Program-made: the position numbers and the translations under genes
The notes under the pieces: generated by a model
What the model saw: the letters and a program-made list of their open reading frames with translations, nothing else
Database searches by the model: none
What the model was told of the DNA's origin: nothing
Shown here: positions 1 through 4,996 of the stretch, piece by piece
Layout: each line of letters starts with the position of its first letter
How positions within the stretch are numbered: the first letter of the stretch is position 1
NCBI GenBank assembly: GCA_014376885.1
Contig: JACMQR010000149.1
Span: forward strand, 1-5,380
DNA length: 5,380 bases
DNA from: Polaromonas sp.
Lineage (GTDB): Bacteria; Pseudomonadota; Gammaproteobacteria; Burkholderiales; Burkholderiaceae_C
Reading direction: 5' to 3'

Positions 1-236
1 ACAATATCGCCACCCGCAAGGCCGACAAGCAAGCCAGCAACGAGCTGCTGATCAAGGCGGCCTTGTGCCTGCTGATTGGCCTGGGCGTGCTGCTGTCGCC
101 CCACTACATCACCTCGCCGGACCTGCAGGGCATGGTTGCCAAGGCGTCGCTGGTCGGCTGGTTTGCGCTGGTGCTGGGCGGCGCGTTTGCGGCATTGTTT
201 GTGCGGCGGCGCATGGCCGGCTCCAGCCCGCCCTGA
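1..236 (+). CDS. C-terminal part of an unidentified membrane protein
   Basis: The gene enters from the left edge, is read from base 3, and ends at a TGA at 234-236, leaving 77 residues visible. Two hydrophobic stretches can be seen, at about residues 16-36 (beginning IKAALCLLIGLG) and 50-67 (beginning LVGWFALVLGG). They are separated by a short polar loop, and the second is followed by a basic RRR tail, which the positive-inside rule would place in the cytoplasm. The visible N-terminal part is polar and lysine-rich (RKADKQASNE). The codons are strongly GC-ending, as in the neighbouring genes, which supports real coding. I do not recognise the family, and most of the protein may lie outside the window. 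It converges with gshA across a 167-bp gap. No function is assigned. Confidence 0.72.
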   Translation, partial: NIATRKADKQASNELLIKAALCLLIGLGVLLSPHYITSPDLQGMVAKASLVGWFALVLGGAFAALFVRRRMAGSSPP

Positions 237-299
237 AGCGCCGCGCCGGCCATGGGCTGACTGGCCAGTGTTGCCGCAGGAATATTTTCCCACCCCATC

Positions 300-357
300 A
301 GCCGCTATATTTTTAATAGCTGTTAAAGCCCGCCCAACATGCACCAGCGGCTTTTTT
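300..357 (+). terminator. Terminator-like hairpin after the left-edge gene
   Basis: The 7-bp arms agccgct (300-306) and agcggct (346-352) are perfectly complementary, and a run of T follows directly (352-357). This is the arrangement of a rho-independent terminator for plus-strand transcription leaving the gene that ends at 236. The loop of 39 nt is unusually long, and repeat copy 1 occupies it. It could therefore be a property of the repeat rather than a dedicated terminator. The minus-strand reading has no T run after the stem, so it is less convincing as a terminator for gshA. Confidence 0.45.
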
Positions 358-358
358 A
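311..358. repeat. Intergenic repeat, copy 1
   Basis: This 48-bp A/T-edged element starts ttttaatagc and ends ctttttta. It aligns without gaps to 4903-4950: by hand count 29 of 48 positions agree, including all of the first ten and seven of the last eight. Both copies sit in gaps between convergent genes. The edges and spacing resemble short intergenic repeats that I recall as common in Comamonadaceae genomes, but that is memory and not a search result. Confidence 0.5.
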
Positions 359-403
359 TTTAAAATTTACCACAAATCCCGGTGCTGCCGCGCGGCCCTC
401 GGC

Positions 404-1990
404 TCAGGCATGCACCATCTCGGGCGCCGGCACATCCAGGCACTCGGCCGACATGTAGTGCTCCCGGTAGGCCTCGAAGGGCAGCGTGTCGGCCGCCTCG
501 ATGTCCTTTTGCACCTCGATGGATTGCCGGCTCATTTCGCTAAAGCGCGCCAGTTGCTCAGCCGTCAGCGGCAAGCCCTGCAGCGCTGCCTGCGCAGTAA
601 GCGACCGGGCTTTGGCAAACTGCACAAACGAGTTGTCAAAGTCCTGTGCCATGGCGGCCAGCACCCGGGCCGACGGCAGCGTGTCGGCCGCGGCCAGTCC
701 TGAGCCAGCCGCCGCCAGCGCATCCTGGTACAGCCGGCCGCCAAATTCAGCATCGAGCGCAGCGGCGATTGGCGCGCACTGGCCGAGCAGCTCACGGCCC
801 CATTCGACCAGCGCCACTTCGCCGCCCTGGCGCCTGAGCATCAAGCCGGGCTCGCGGCCGCGCGCCGCCGTCTGGTGCTGGTTGTGGTTGAGATCGGCGA
901 TCTCGGCCGGCGTGTCGGGCGGGCTGTCGGACAACAGGCAGTGCAGCAAGAACACGTCGATGAAACGCATGGTTTGCGCGCTGATGCCGACCGGCTCGAA
1001 CGGGTCCAGGTCCATCAGGCGGACCTCGATGTATTCGACGCCGCGCTCGCGCAGCGCATGCAGCGGCCGCTCGCCCGGGCGGATGACGCGCTTGGGCCGG
1101 ATGGTGCCGTAGAACTCGTTTTCGATCTGCAGCAGCGTCGCTGCCAGCTGGTTGTAGTCGCCGCCGGGGTTGCGGATGCCGACTTTTTCATAGGCCGGAT
1201 AGGGCCGGCTCAGCGCATCCTGCAGCGACGCGGCATAGCCTTCCAGGCTGTTGTAGCTGACTGCGAGCGAGGCCTGGGCGTCGCTCTGGTAGCCCAGGCG
1301 GCCCATGCGCAGCGAGGTGCCGTGCGGCATGTACATGGTGGTGTCGCTCAAGGCCTGCAGCCCGTGCTGGCGGCCGGCGACGAAGGTCGAGCACACCGCC
1401 GGCGAGGCGCCGAACAGGTGGAGCAGCAAAAACGCATGGCGGCGAAAGTTACGGATCAGCGCGAAGTACTGCTCGCTGGTCACCCCCGGCATCGACCAGT
1501 TGTAGTGGATGCCCGAAATCGTCTGCATGCGCCGGCCATAGCGGTGCGACAGGCCCATGCGGTACACGCTCTTGGCGCGGCCGACGTTGGACGAGCCGAA
1601 GCGGGCGATCGGAATGGTTTCGTCGGTCGGCAGGCCGCAGGGCATGCTCGACACCCAAAGCATTTCGTCGCCGCTGCCTTCGCCGTGACCCTGCAGCGCC
1701 CGGTAGGTGAACTGGTGCAGCTGCGTCAGCTCGTTCAGGGCCGCTTCGGGTGTGACATGAGCGCTGGTGACCAGCTCGACCTGCGACTCGCTGAAGTCGG
1801 TGGTGATGCTCGGATGCGTCAGCGCCGAGCCCAGGGCCTGGGGATGAGGTGTCAGGGCCAGCGCACCGCTGGGCTGGGCGCGCAGGCTTTCTTTTTCAAT
1901 GCCCCGGCGAATGCCCAGCAGCTGGCGGGAGGTAAGCGCCTTCAGGCGCTCTTGCAAAATCGGGTCGGCATGTGCCTGGAATAGCTTCAT
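404..1990 (-). CDS. gshA: Glutamate-cysteine ligase (gamma-glutamylcysteine synthetase)
   Basis: This cytoplasmic enzyme joins L-glutamate and L-cysteine using ATP to give gamma-glutamylcysteine, the first and usually rate-limiting step of glutathione synthesis. The 528-residue product is close to the E. coli GshA length of 518. Family signatures of the E. coli-type ligase are visible in order: RRGIEKESLR (28-37), ITTDFSESQVELVT (62-75), GIHYNWSMP (160-168), SLRMGRLGY (226-234), NPGGDYNQLA (274-283), QIENEFYGTIRPKR (288-301) and VEYIEVRLMDLDPF (318-331). The start is an ATG with an AAGG Shine-Dalgarno element six bases upstream (1997-2000). The gene looks intact. It is the last of four minus-strand genes, but a 221-bp gap with a terminator-like hairpin separates it from the esterase, so it probably has its own promoter. 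I could not point to a convincing one. No gshB is visible nearby. Confidence 0.97.
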   Translation of the reverse strand: MKLFQAHADPILQERLKALTSRQLLGIRRGIEKESLRAQPSGALALTPHPQALGSALTHPSITTDFSESQVELVTSAHVTPEAALNELTQLHQFTYRALQGHGEGSGDEMLWVSSMPCGLPTDETIPIARFGSSNVGRAKSVYRMGLSHRYGRRMQTISGIHYNWSMPGVTSEQYFALIRNFRRHAFLLLHLFGASPAVCSTFVAGRQHGLQALSDTTMYMPHGTSLRMGRLGYQSDAQASLAVSYNSLEGYAASLQDALSRPYPAYEKVGIRNPGGDYNQLAATLLQIENEFYGTIRPKRVIRPGERPLHALRERGVEYIEVRLMDLDPFEPVGISAQTMRFIDVFLLHCLLSDSPPDTPAEIADLNHNQHQTAARGREPGLMLRRQGGEVALVEWGRELLGQCAPIAAALDAEFGGRLYQDALAAAGSGLAAADTLPSARVLAAMAQDFDNSFVQFAKARSLTAQAALQGLPLTAEQLARFSEMSRQSIEVQKDIEAADTLPFEAYREHYMSAECLDVPAPEMVHA

Positions 1991-2121
1991 GGGATGCCTT
2001 ATGTTCTTGGGTTGGCGTGGAAGTTAGCACACGCACGCGCTTTTCGCTGACACGGGCTGTTTGGCGAGCTGGCCGGCCAGGCGTAACGGCCGCCACCCCC
2101 AAGGCGCTTGGCGAGGCCGGC

Positions 2122-2156
2122 AAAAAATCAGTCGCAGGCGGCTCCGCAGCCCGCTG
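2122..2156 (-). terminator. Probable terminator after the esterase gene
   Basis: On the minus strand, bases 2156-2135 form an imperfect GC-rich hairpin: CAG and GGCT pair with AGCC and CTG around a small internal mismatch, with loop GCGG. After seven bases a run of six T follows (AAAAAA at 2122-2127 on the plus strand). It lies 56 bp past the esterase stop and 132 bp before the gshA start, which fits the end of the esterase transcript. The internal mismatch and the gap before the T run weaken the call. Confidence 0.45.
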
Positions 2157-2211
2157 TCCTGGTTGCCCTGCGCGCCTTGCTAGGCGGGCGCAAGCCTGGC
2201 GGGCATGCCGT

Positions 2212-2874
2212 TCAGGCGAGCACGCGCAGCAGCCATTTTTCCAGATCGCTTACCTCCTGCGGGCAGACCGAATGCTCCATGGCGTATTCGTGCCATTCGA
2301 CCGGGTAGCCCAGCGCGACCAGAGCGTCGCGCGAGGCCAGCGCGCGCGGCATGGCCACCACGCCGTCGCGCACGCCATGGGCCAGAAAAATCGGCACATC
2401 CTGGTTGGCAGCGCTGCCTTCGGCGCCGGTCTTGTCGGCCAGCGGCAGGTAGCCCGACAGACCGGCAATGCCGGCCAGGCGCTCGGTGTGGCGCAGGCCG
2501 GCCATCAGCGCCATGGCGCAGCCCTGCGAAAAACCGGCCACGACAATGCGGCTGGCAGCAATGCCGCGCGACTTTTCATTGGCAATGAGCGCTTCCATGG
2601 CCGCCTGCGACAGGCGCATGCCTGCCTCGTCCTGGCGACTGACCAGGTCGGCGCCCAAAATGTCATACCAGGCGGGCATGCTGTGGCCGCCATTGATCGT
2701 CACCGGCAGATGCGGCGCACTGGGAAACAAAAAACGCACCGGCCCGATGGCGGACAGGACAAGCTGCTCGGCAATCGGCACGAAGTCGCGTCCGTCGGCG
2801 CCCAGGCCGTGCATGATGAGAATCGTGGCAACCGGGTTTTCGCCGGTCTGGGCTTCAATAACCTGAAGGGACAT
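2212..2874 (-). CDS. Alpha/beta-hydrolase, phospholipase/carboxylesterase family
   Basis: This predicted soluble serine hydrolase has 220 residues, typical of the small bacterial carboxylesterase family related to Pseudomonas carboxylesterase II, E. coli YpfH and acyl-protein thioesterases. HGLGADGRDF (22-31) is the usual oxyanion-hole segment. The nucleophile is Ser116 in GFSQG (114-118). Asp170 in HGVRDGVV and His201 in MEHSVCPQEV complete the Ser-Asp-His triad at the expected spacing. There is no signal peptide or membrane segment. The ATG at 2874-2872 was chosen because an AAGG element (2882-2885) sits seven bases upstream and homology begins there. The reading frame stays open to 3231, but that extension overlaps the SGNH gene and looks nothing like the family. 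The natural substrate is unknown; short acyl esters or thioesters are likely by family. Confidence 0.93.
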   Translation of the reverse strand: MSLQVIEAQTGENPVATILIMHGLGADGRDFVPIAEQLVLSAIGPVRFLFPSAPHLPVTINGGHSMPAWYDILGADLVSRQDEAGMRLSQAAMEALIANEKSRGIAASRIVVAGFSQGCAMALMAGLRHTERLAGIAGLSGYLPLADKTGAEGSAANQDVPIFLAHGVRDGVVAMPRALASRDALVALGYPVEWHEYAMEHSVCPQEVSDLEKWLLRVLA

Positions 2875-2881
2875 GAATGGG

Positions 2882-2885
2882 CCTT
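2882..2885 (-). promoter_or_regulatory. Ribosome binding site of the esterase gene
   Basis: AAGG on the minus strand lies seven bases before the ATG at 2874. It fixes this internal ATG as the start against the longer open frame reaching 3231. A small 5-bp hairpin (CCTGC at 2894-2898 with GCAGG at 2903-2907) lies just upstream in the leader. Confidence 0.6.
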
Positions 2886-2949
2886 GTGGTGGGCCTGCTG
2901 CGGCAGGAGGGTGGAGAAATGTCGGGAACGCAGAGCTGACGCCGATTTT

Positions 2950-2985
2950 AAAGGGCCTTGGCCGCGGCGCCCAGGACGGGCGCCG
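2950..2985 (-). terminator. Hairpin downstream of the SGNH gene, possible terminator
   Basis: A perfect 8-bp GC stem, cggcgccc (2965-2972) with gggcgccg (2978-2985), has a 5-nt loop and lies about 40 bp past the SGNH hydrolase stop. On the minus strand, 12 bases beyond the stem, comes TTTAAAAT. The T run is short and not adjacent, so the hairpin could instead slow or stabilise RNA ends. TAAAAT at 2950-2945 could also serve as a -10 element for the esterase, though no good -35 is placed for it. Confidence 0.4.
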
Positions 2986-3025
2986 TTTGCCCGCCGGGCT
3001 GTCCGCGCGCCATCCGGCCGGCTGG

Positions 3026-3787
3026 TCAGCGCAGGCCGGCCAGGCGGCTTTGCAGCGCCGCCTGGCTTTGCAGAGCGGCATACCACACCCGGTAGCCGGC
3101 AGCGCTGGGGTGCAGGCCGTCCGGCGCATTGAGCTCATCCGGGCGCTGGGCAAACGGGTCATCGGCCCTGCCTTGGTACAAGCTGACATACACCGCCCCG
3201 CTGGCGGCGGCCGCCTGGCGCACCAGCGCATGCAGGGATTTGGAACGCTGCGTCATCAGCCAGGTCAGCGGCGCAAAGAAAAACGGCGCATTCCCGACAT
3301 TGCCGGGCGGCATGACGATCACCTGGGGGGCCTGAGCGCGGGCCAGCTCCAGGGTGGCGGAAATCGCCTGCCCGAGCGCCTGCTGCCCGGTCAGTCGAAT
3401 CACGTCATTGCCGCCGCCCAGCACCAAGATGGCGTCAAATTGTCCCGCTCCGGCCAGCTGGCGGGCAATGTCGGCAAACCGGGCGCCGTCGGCCGCGCGG
3501 TTGACGATGGCCAGGCGCGGGTGGTCATGGGCGATCAGGCCGGCCAGGCTGCTGCCTGCGGACGATGCCCCGGTGCCGACAGCGGTGCTGTCGCCCACAA
3601 TCAGCAGCCGCGCCGTGGCGCCCGGCGGCGATGCCTGCAGCGCCTCGCTTTGCCGGGCCAGGTCGGCGGACAGCTTGATGCGCCAGGCGGCCTGCCCCAC
3701 CACAGCCACCACCGCCACCACCGCCACCACCGCCACCACCGCCAGGGCGAGCAGCGCACCGTTCAGTCGGGAATGTCGAACTGTCAT
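3026..3787 (-). CDS. Membrane-anchored SGNH/GDSL-type hydrolase
   Basis: This predicted esterase or lipase-like hydrolase has 253 residues. The SGNH blocks are present: IVGDSTAVGTG (63-73) with nucleophile Ser67, a likely block II around Gly101, GGGND (124-128) with Asn127, and DGLHPS (223-228) supplying Asp223 and His226. Residues 10-31 form one hydrophobic segment built mostly from an Ala-Val-Val repeat. The segment follows a basic start (MTVRHSR), so the catalytic domain is probably on the periplasmic side as an uncleaved anchor; no clear signal-peptidase site is seen. I chose the ATG at 3787 because GGGAG lies eight bases upstream. A GTG at 3805 would add six residues but has no ribosome binding site. 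The gene starts 22 bp after the tspO stop, so the two are probably co-transcribed. Substrate unknown. Confidence 0.88.
   Translation of the reverse strand: MTVRHSRLNGALLALAVVAVVAVVAVVAVVGQAAWRIKLSADLARQSEALQASPPGATARLLIVGDSTAVGTGASSAGSSLAGLIAHDHPRLAIVNRAADGARFADIARQLAGAGQFDAILVLGGGNDVIRLTGQQALGQAISATLELARAQAPQVIVMPPGNVGNAPFFFAPLTWLMTQRSKSLHALVRQAAAASGAVYVSLYQGRADDPFAQRPDELNAPDGLHPSAAGYRVWYAALQSQAALQSRLAGLR
3696..3744. repeat. 9-bp tandem repeat inside the SGNH gene
   Basis: The unit gccaccacc occurs four times exactly (3705-3713, 3714-3722, 3723-3731, 3732-3740), then gcca (3741-3744). An imperfect copy with 7 of 9 matches precedes it (3696-3704). On the coding strand it reads GGTGGTGGC and encodes Ala-Val-Val units at residues 16-30, the core of the membrane anchor. 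Gain or loss of one unit keeps the frame and changes the helix by three residues. The coding strand also meets the simple GG-N-GG pattern for a two-layer G-quadruplex. Confidence 0.9.
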
Positions 3788-3795
3788 GGCCCAGG

Positions 3796-3800
3796 CTCCC
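3796..3800 (-). promoter_or_regulatory. Ribosome binding site of the SGNH gene
   Basis: GGGAG on the minus strand lies eight bases before the ATG at 3787, within the 22-bp gap after tspO. No comparable element precedes the alternative GTG at 3805, so it decides the start. Confidence 0.6.
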
Positions 3801-3809
3801 GGCACGGTT

Positions 3810-4214
3810 TTAGCGGTTCAGCCAGGTGATGCTGAGCTGGAGCACCGTGGCAAAGCCGACCCACAACAGGTAAGGAACATTGCTCAATGCCACCCACCGC
3901 GCCCGGTGCCAGATGGCGTGCATGGCCCAGACCAGGGTGCCCAGGACCAGCAGGATGTCGACGCTGGCCAGCAGGTTATTTCGAAGGCCAAACTGGATTG
4001 GCGTGTAGGCAGCATTGAACAGCAGGTTCAGGGCAAAGGGCCACAGCACGCCAACCGGCAGGCGCCGCTTGAGGGCTTGCAGCAGCACAAAGCCAAAACT
4101 GACTGCAATCACGATGTAAAGCAGCGTCCACACCGGCGCGAACACAGCCGCTGGCGGCGCAAAAAAGGGCTTGGCGAGTTGCCCATACCAGGCCGCGCCG
4201 CTGTGCATATCCAT
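3810..4214 (-). CDS. tspO: TspO/MBR-family membrane protein, short form
   Basis: This is an inner-membrane protein of the TspO/MBR (tryptophan-rich sensory, peripheral benzodiazepine receptor) family. Known members bind porphyrins and related ligands and influence tetrapyrrole or stress responses. Family hallmarks are WYGQLAKPFFAPPAAVFAPVW (9-29), NLLFNAAYTPIQFGL (63-77) and the C-terminal PYLLWVGFATVLQLSITWLN (114-133). Four hydrophobic helices are visible, at about 24-47, 54-76, 80-102 and 109-132. Typical TspO proteins have about 150-160 residues and five helices, with the first preceding the WYxxLxKP motif. Here only eight polar residues precede it, so helix 1 is missing. The ATG at 4214 was chosen because AGGTGA lies seven bases upstream; the frame stays open to 4889, but that extension is polar and antisense to another gene. 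Probably heads a tspO-SGNH transcript. Confidence 0.9.
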   Translation of the reverse strand: MDMHSGAAWYGQLAKPFFAPPAAVFAPVWTLLYIVIAVSFGFVLLQALKRRLPVGVLWPFALNLLFNAAYTPIQFGLRNNLLASVDILLVLGTLVWAMHAIWHRARWVALSNVPYLLWVGFATVLQLSITWLNR

Positions 4215-4221
4215 ATTCGAT

Positions 4222-4227
4222 TCACCT
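4222..4227 (-). promoter_or_regulatory. Ribosome binding site of tspO
   Basis: AGGTGA on the minus strand lies seven bases before the ATG at 4214. A second ATG two codons later (4208) would have a 13-base spacing, so the first is preferred. Confidence 0.55.
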
Positions 4228-4339
4228 GGACTTGGGTAGAGATGCAGCGTTTTACCATTAGTCGCTGCCGGTCCGGCATGGCGGCTGAGCCCGGGGTAGG
4301 ACGCAAGCGCGATTTGCACGGCTTTAAATTCATTTGCCG

Positions 4340-4368
4340 GCAGCTTGCATCGATTTTCTTTAAGCTGC
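4340..4368. promoter_or_regulatory. Inverted repeat in the tspO upstream region, possible operator
   Basis: GCAGCTT (4340-4346) and AAGCTGC (4362-4368) are perfect 7-bp inverted arms separated by 15 bp of A/T-rich sequence. The centre-to-centre distance is 22 bp, about two helical turns, which suits a dimeric regulator. It straddles the candidate -10 and start point of the minus-strand promoter at 4353-4382, so bound protein would block it. It could instead form a hairpin in a plus-strand leader. No regulator gene is visible in the window. Confidence 0.4.
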
Positions 4369-4382
4369 ATTAAAGTTGTCAA
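4353..4382 (-). promoter_or_regulatory. Candidate sigma-70 promoter for tspO
   Basis: On the minus strand a perfect -35 hexamer TTGACA (4382-4377) is followed after 18 bp by GAAAAT (4358-4353), which matches four of six -10 positions. Transcription would start near 4346 and give tspO a leader of roughly 130 nt. The 18-bp spacing is one base over the optimum and the -10 is imperfect, but it is the best promoter-like match I found in the window, and it lies in a gap between divergent genes. Confidence 0.45.
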
Positions 4383-4415
4383 ACGATGTTCCCACAGCCT
4401 GCAGAAAGCACTGGT

Positions 4416-4886
4416 ATGAAACACCGCCTTTATTTGCCTGGAAATTTCTTTTCCACCTGGGTTGCCCGCATGGCGCGCTGGCTGGCTGTAGCCGCTGCAG
4501 CCGTTTTGCTGTCCGCGCCGGCCCTGGCACTGTCCGATACCGAGGAGGAAGGCGTGCGCGCGGTCGTCCAGGCCCAGCTTGCAGCGCTGGCCCGGGACGA
4601 TGCCGTCGCGGCCTACTCGTTCGCCGCGCCCAATGTGCGGGAAAGCGTCAAGTCGGCAGCGCAGTTCATGGCCATGGTCCGCAACAGCTACCCGGCAATC
4701 TACCGCCCGGCATCGACCGCGTTTCTCAAGCCCGAGGACCACCACGGCCAGGTGATTCAGCGGGTGCAGCTGGTCGACGAAAGCGGCACAGCCTGGCTGG
4801 CGCTGTACAGCCTGCAGCGGCAAAAGGACCAGTCCTGGCGCATCACCGGCTGCCAGGTCATGCCCAACAAGGGGCGGATGACCTAG
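4416..4886 (+). CDS. Secreted DUF4864-family protein
   Basis: This is a small protein of the DUF4864 family, whose function is not known. A hydrophobic segment (about residues 22-39, WLAVAAAAVLLSAPALAL) followed by an acidic SDTEEE looks like a signal peptide, with a likely cut after PALA or nearby, giving a mature periplasmic protein of about 118 residues. The mature part carries the recognisable order VRAVVQAQLAALARDDAVAAYSF, QFMAMVRNSYPAIYRPAS, VQLVDESGTAWLALYSLQR and SWRITGCQV, a cystatin/NTF2-like alpha-plus-beta pattern by inspection. The start is uncertain. The ATG at 4416 has AGAAAG seven bases upstream and is preferred. ATG 4386 would add ten residues, and ATG 4470 would give the most compact signal peptide but has no ribosome binding site. 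Divergent from tspO and convergent with the DUF1993 gene. Confidence 0.87.
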   Translation: MKHRLYLPGNFFSTWVARMARWLAVAAAAVLLSAPALALSDTEEEGVRAVVQAQLAALARDDAVAAYSFAAPNVRESVKSAAQFMAMVRNSYPAIYRPASTAFLKPEDHHGQVIQRVQLVDESGTAWLALYSLQRQKDQSWRITGCQVMPNKGRMT

Positions 4887-4902
4887 CAATCTGATGCTTC
4901 TT

Positions 4903-4950
4903 TTTTAATAGCAATAAAACAAGCTTGGACAAGCGCGAAAAGCTGTTTTA
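4903..4950. repeat. Intergenic repeat, copy 2
   Basis: This 48-bp element starts ttttaatagc and ends ctgtttta. It aligns without gaps to copy 1 at 311-358, with 29 of 48 identities by hand and conservation concentrated at the two ends. It begins 16 bp after the DUF4864 stop. Its middle holds the palindrome caagcttg (4920-4927) and the short hairpin gctt-ggac-aagc (4923-4934), so only the ends are shared with copy 1 while the interior has diverged. Confidence 0.5.
4916..4949. terminator. Bidirectional terminator-like hairpin
   Basis: AAAACA and GCTT (4916-4921 and 4923-4926, one bulged A) pair with AAGCTGTTTT (4940-4949) around a 13-nt loop, so the stem ends in A runs on one side and T runs on the other in both directions. 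A further T run follows on the plus strand (4958-4962). It lies between the convergent DUF4864 and DUF1993 genes and may end both transcripts. The stem is A/T-rich and therefore weak. Confidence 0.45.
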
Positions 4951-4967
4951 ACAACAATTTTTCTACT

Positions 4968-4983
4968 GACCGGCCCACCGGTC
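4968..4983. other. Perfect GC hairpin before the DUF1993 stop
   Basis: GACCGG (4968-4973) and CCGGTC (4978-4983) form a perfect 6-bp stem with loop CCCA, 13 bp past the DUF1993 stop codon on its strand. No T run follows on the minus strand, so it is not a standard intrinsic terminator. It may protect the mRNA 3' end or act together with the hairpin at 4916-4949. Confidence 0.4.
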
Positions 4984-4996
4984 GCCAGCCGCTGGT

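Noticed and set aside
387..396. Ten-base palindrome gccgcgcggc just past the gshA stop
   Set aside because: It has no room for a loop and no T run after it, and such GC palindromes are common by chance at this base composition.
875..1984. A 369-codon open frame on the plus strand, antisense to gshA
   Set aside because: It lies wholly opposite a gene with unmistakable family motifs; its product is low-complexity and rich in Arg, Ala, Gly and Val, as expected from the complement of GC-ending codons, and it resembles no family.
1972..3132. A 386-codon open frame on the plus strand across the gshA upstream region and esterase
   Set aside because: It is antisense to the carboxylesterase over most of its length, has no ribosome binding site, and its product is Arg/Gly/Ala-rich with no recognisable domain.
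2875..3231. N-terminal extension of the esterase frame
   Set aside because: It overlaps the 3' part of the SGNH gene on the same strand in another frame, has no similarity to the family, and a good ribosome binding site marks the internal ATG at 2874.
3696..3744. Tandem repeat considered as a CRISPR or iteron array
   Set aside because: The units are 9 bp and directly adjacent with no spacers, and they are in frame inside a coding region, so it is a minisatellite-like coding repeat.
4266..4278. Thirteen-base palindrome tgccggtccggca in the tspO leader
   Set aside because: The one-base spacer cannot form a normal hairpin loop, and CCGG-type palindromes recur throughout this GC-rich window; no support for an operator.
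2873..4373. Two long overlapping plus-strand open frames (2873-3829 and 3354-4373) antisense to the SGNH and tspO genes
   Set aside because: Both are complements of well-supported genes in a GC-rich genome; the Thr/Ala or His repeats they encode come only from the 9-bp tandem repeat.
4345..4373. Possible plus-strand promoter TTGCAT - 17 bp - CATTAA for the DUF4864 gene
   Set aside because: The -10 matches only three of six consensus bases, which is too weak to call.
4215..4889. N-terminal extension of the tspO frame (225 codons)
   Set aside because: It is antisense to the DUF4864 gene, carries no membrane helix or known domain, and the ATG at 4214 has its own ribosome binding site right before the family homology.
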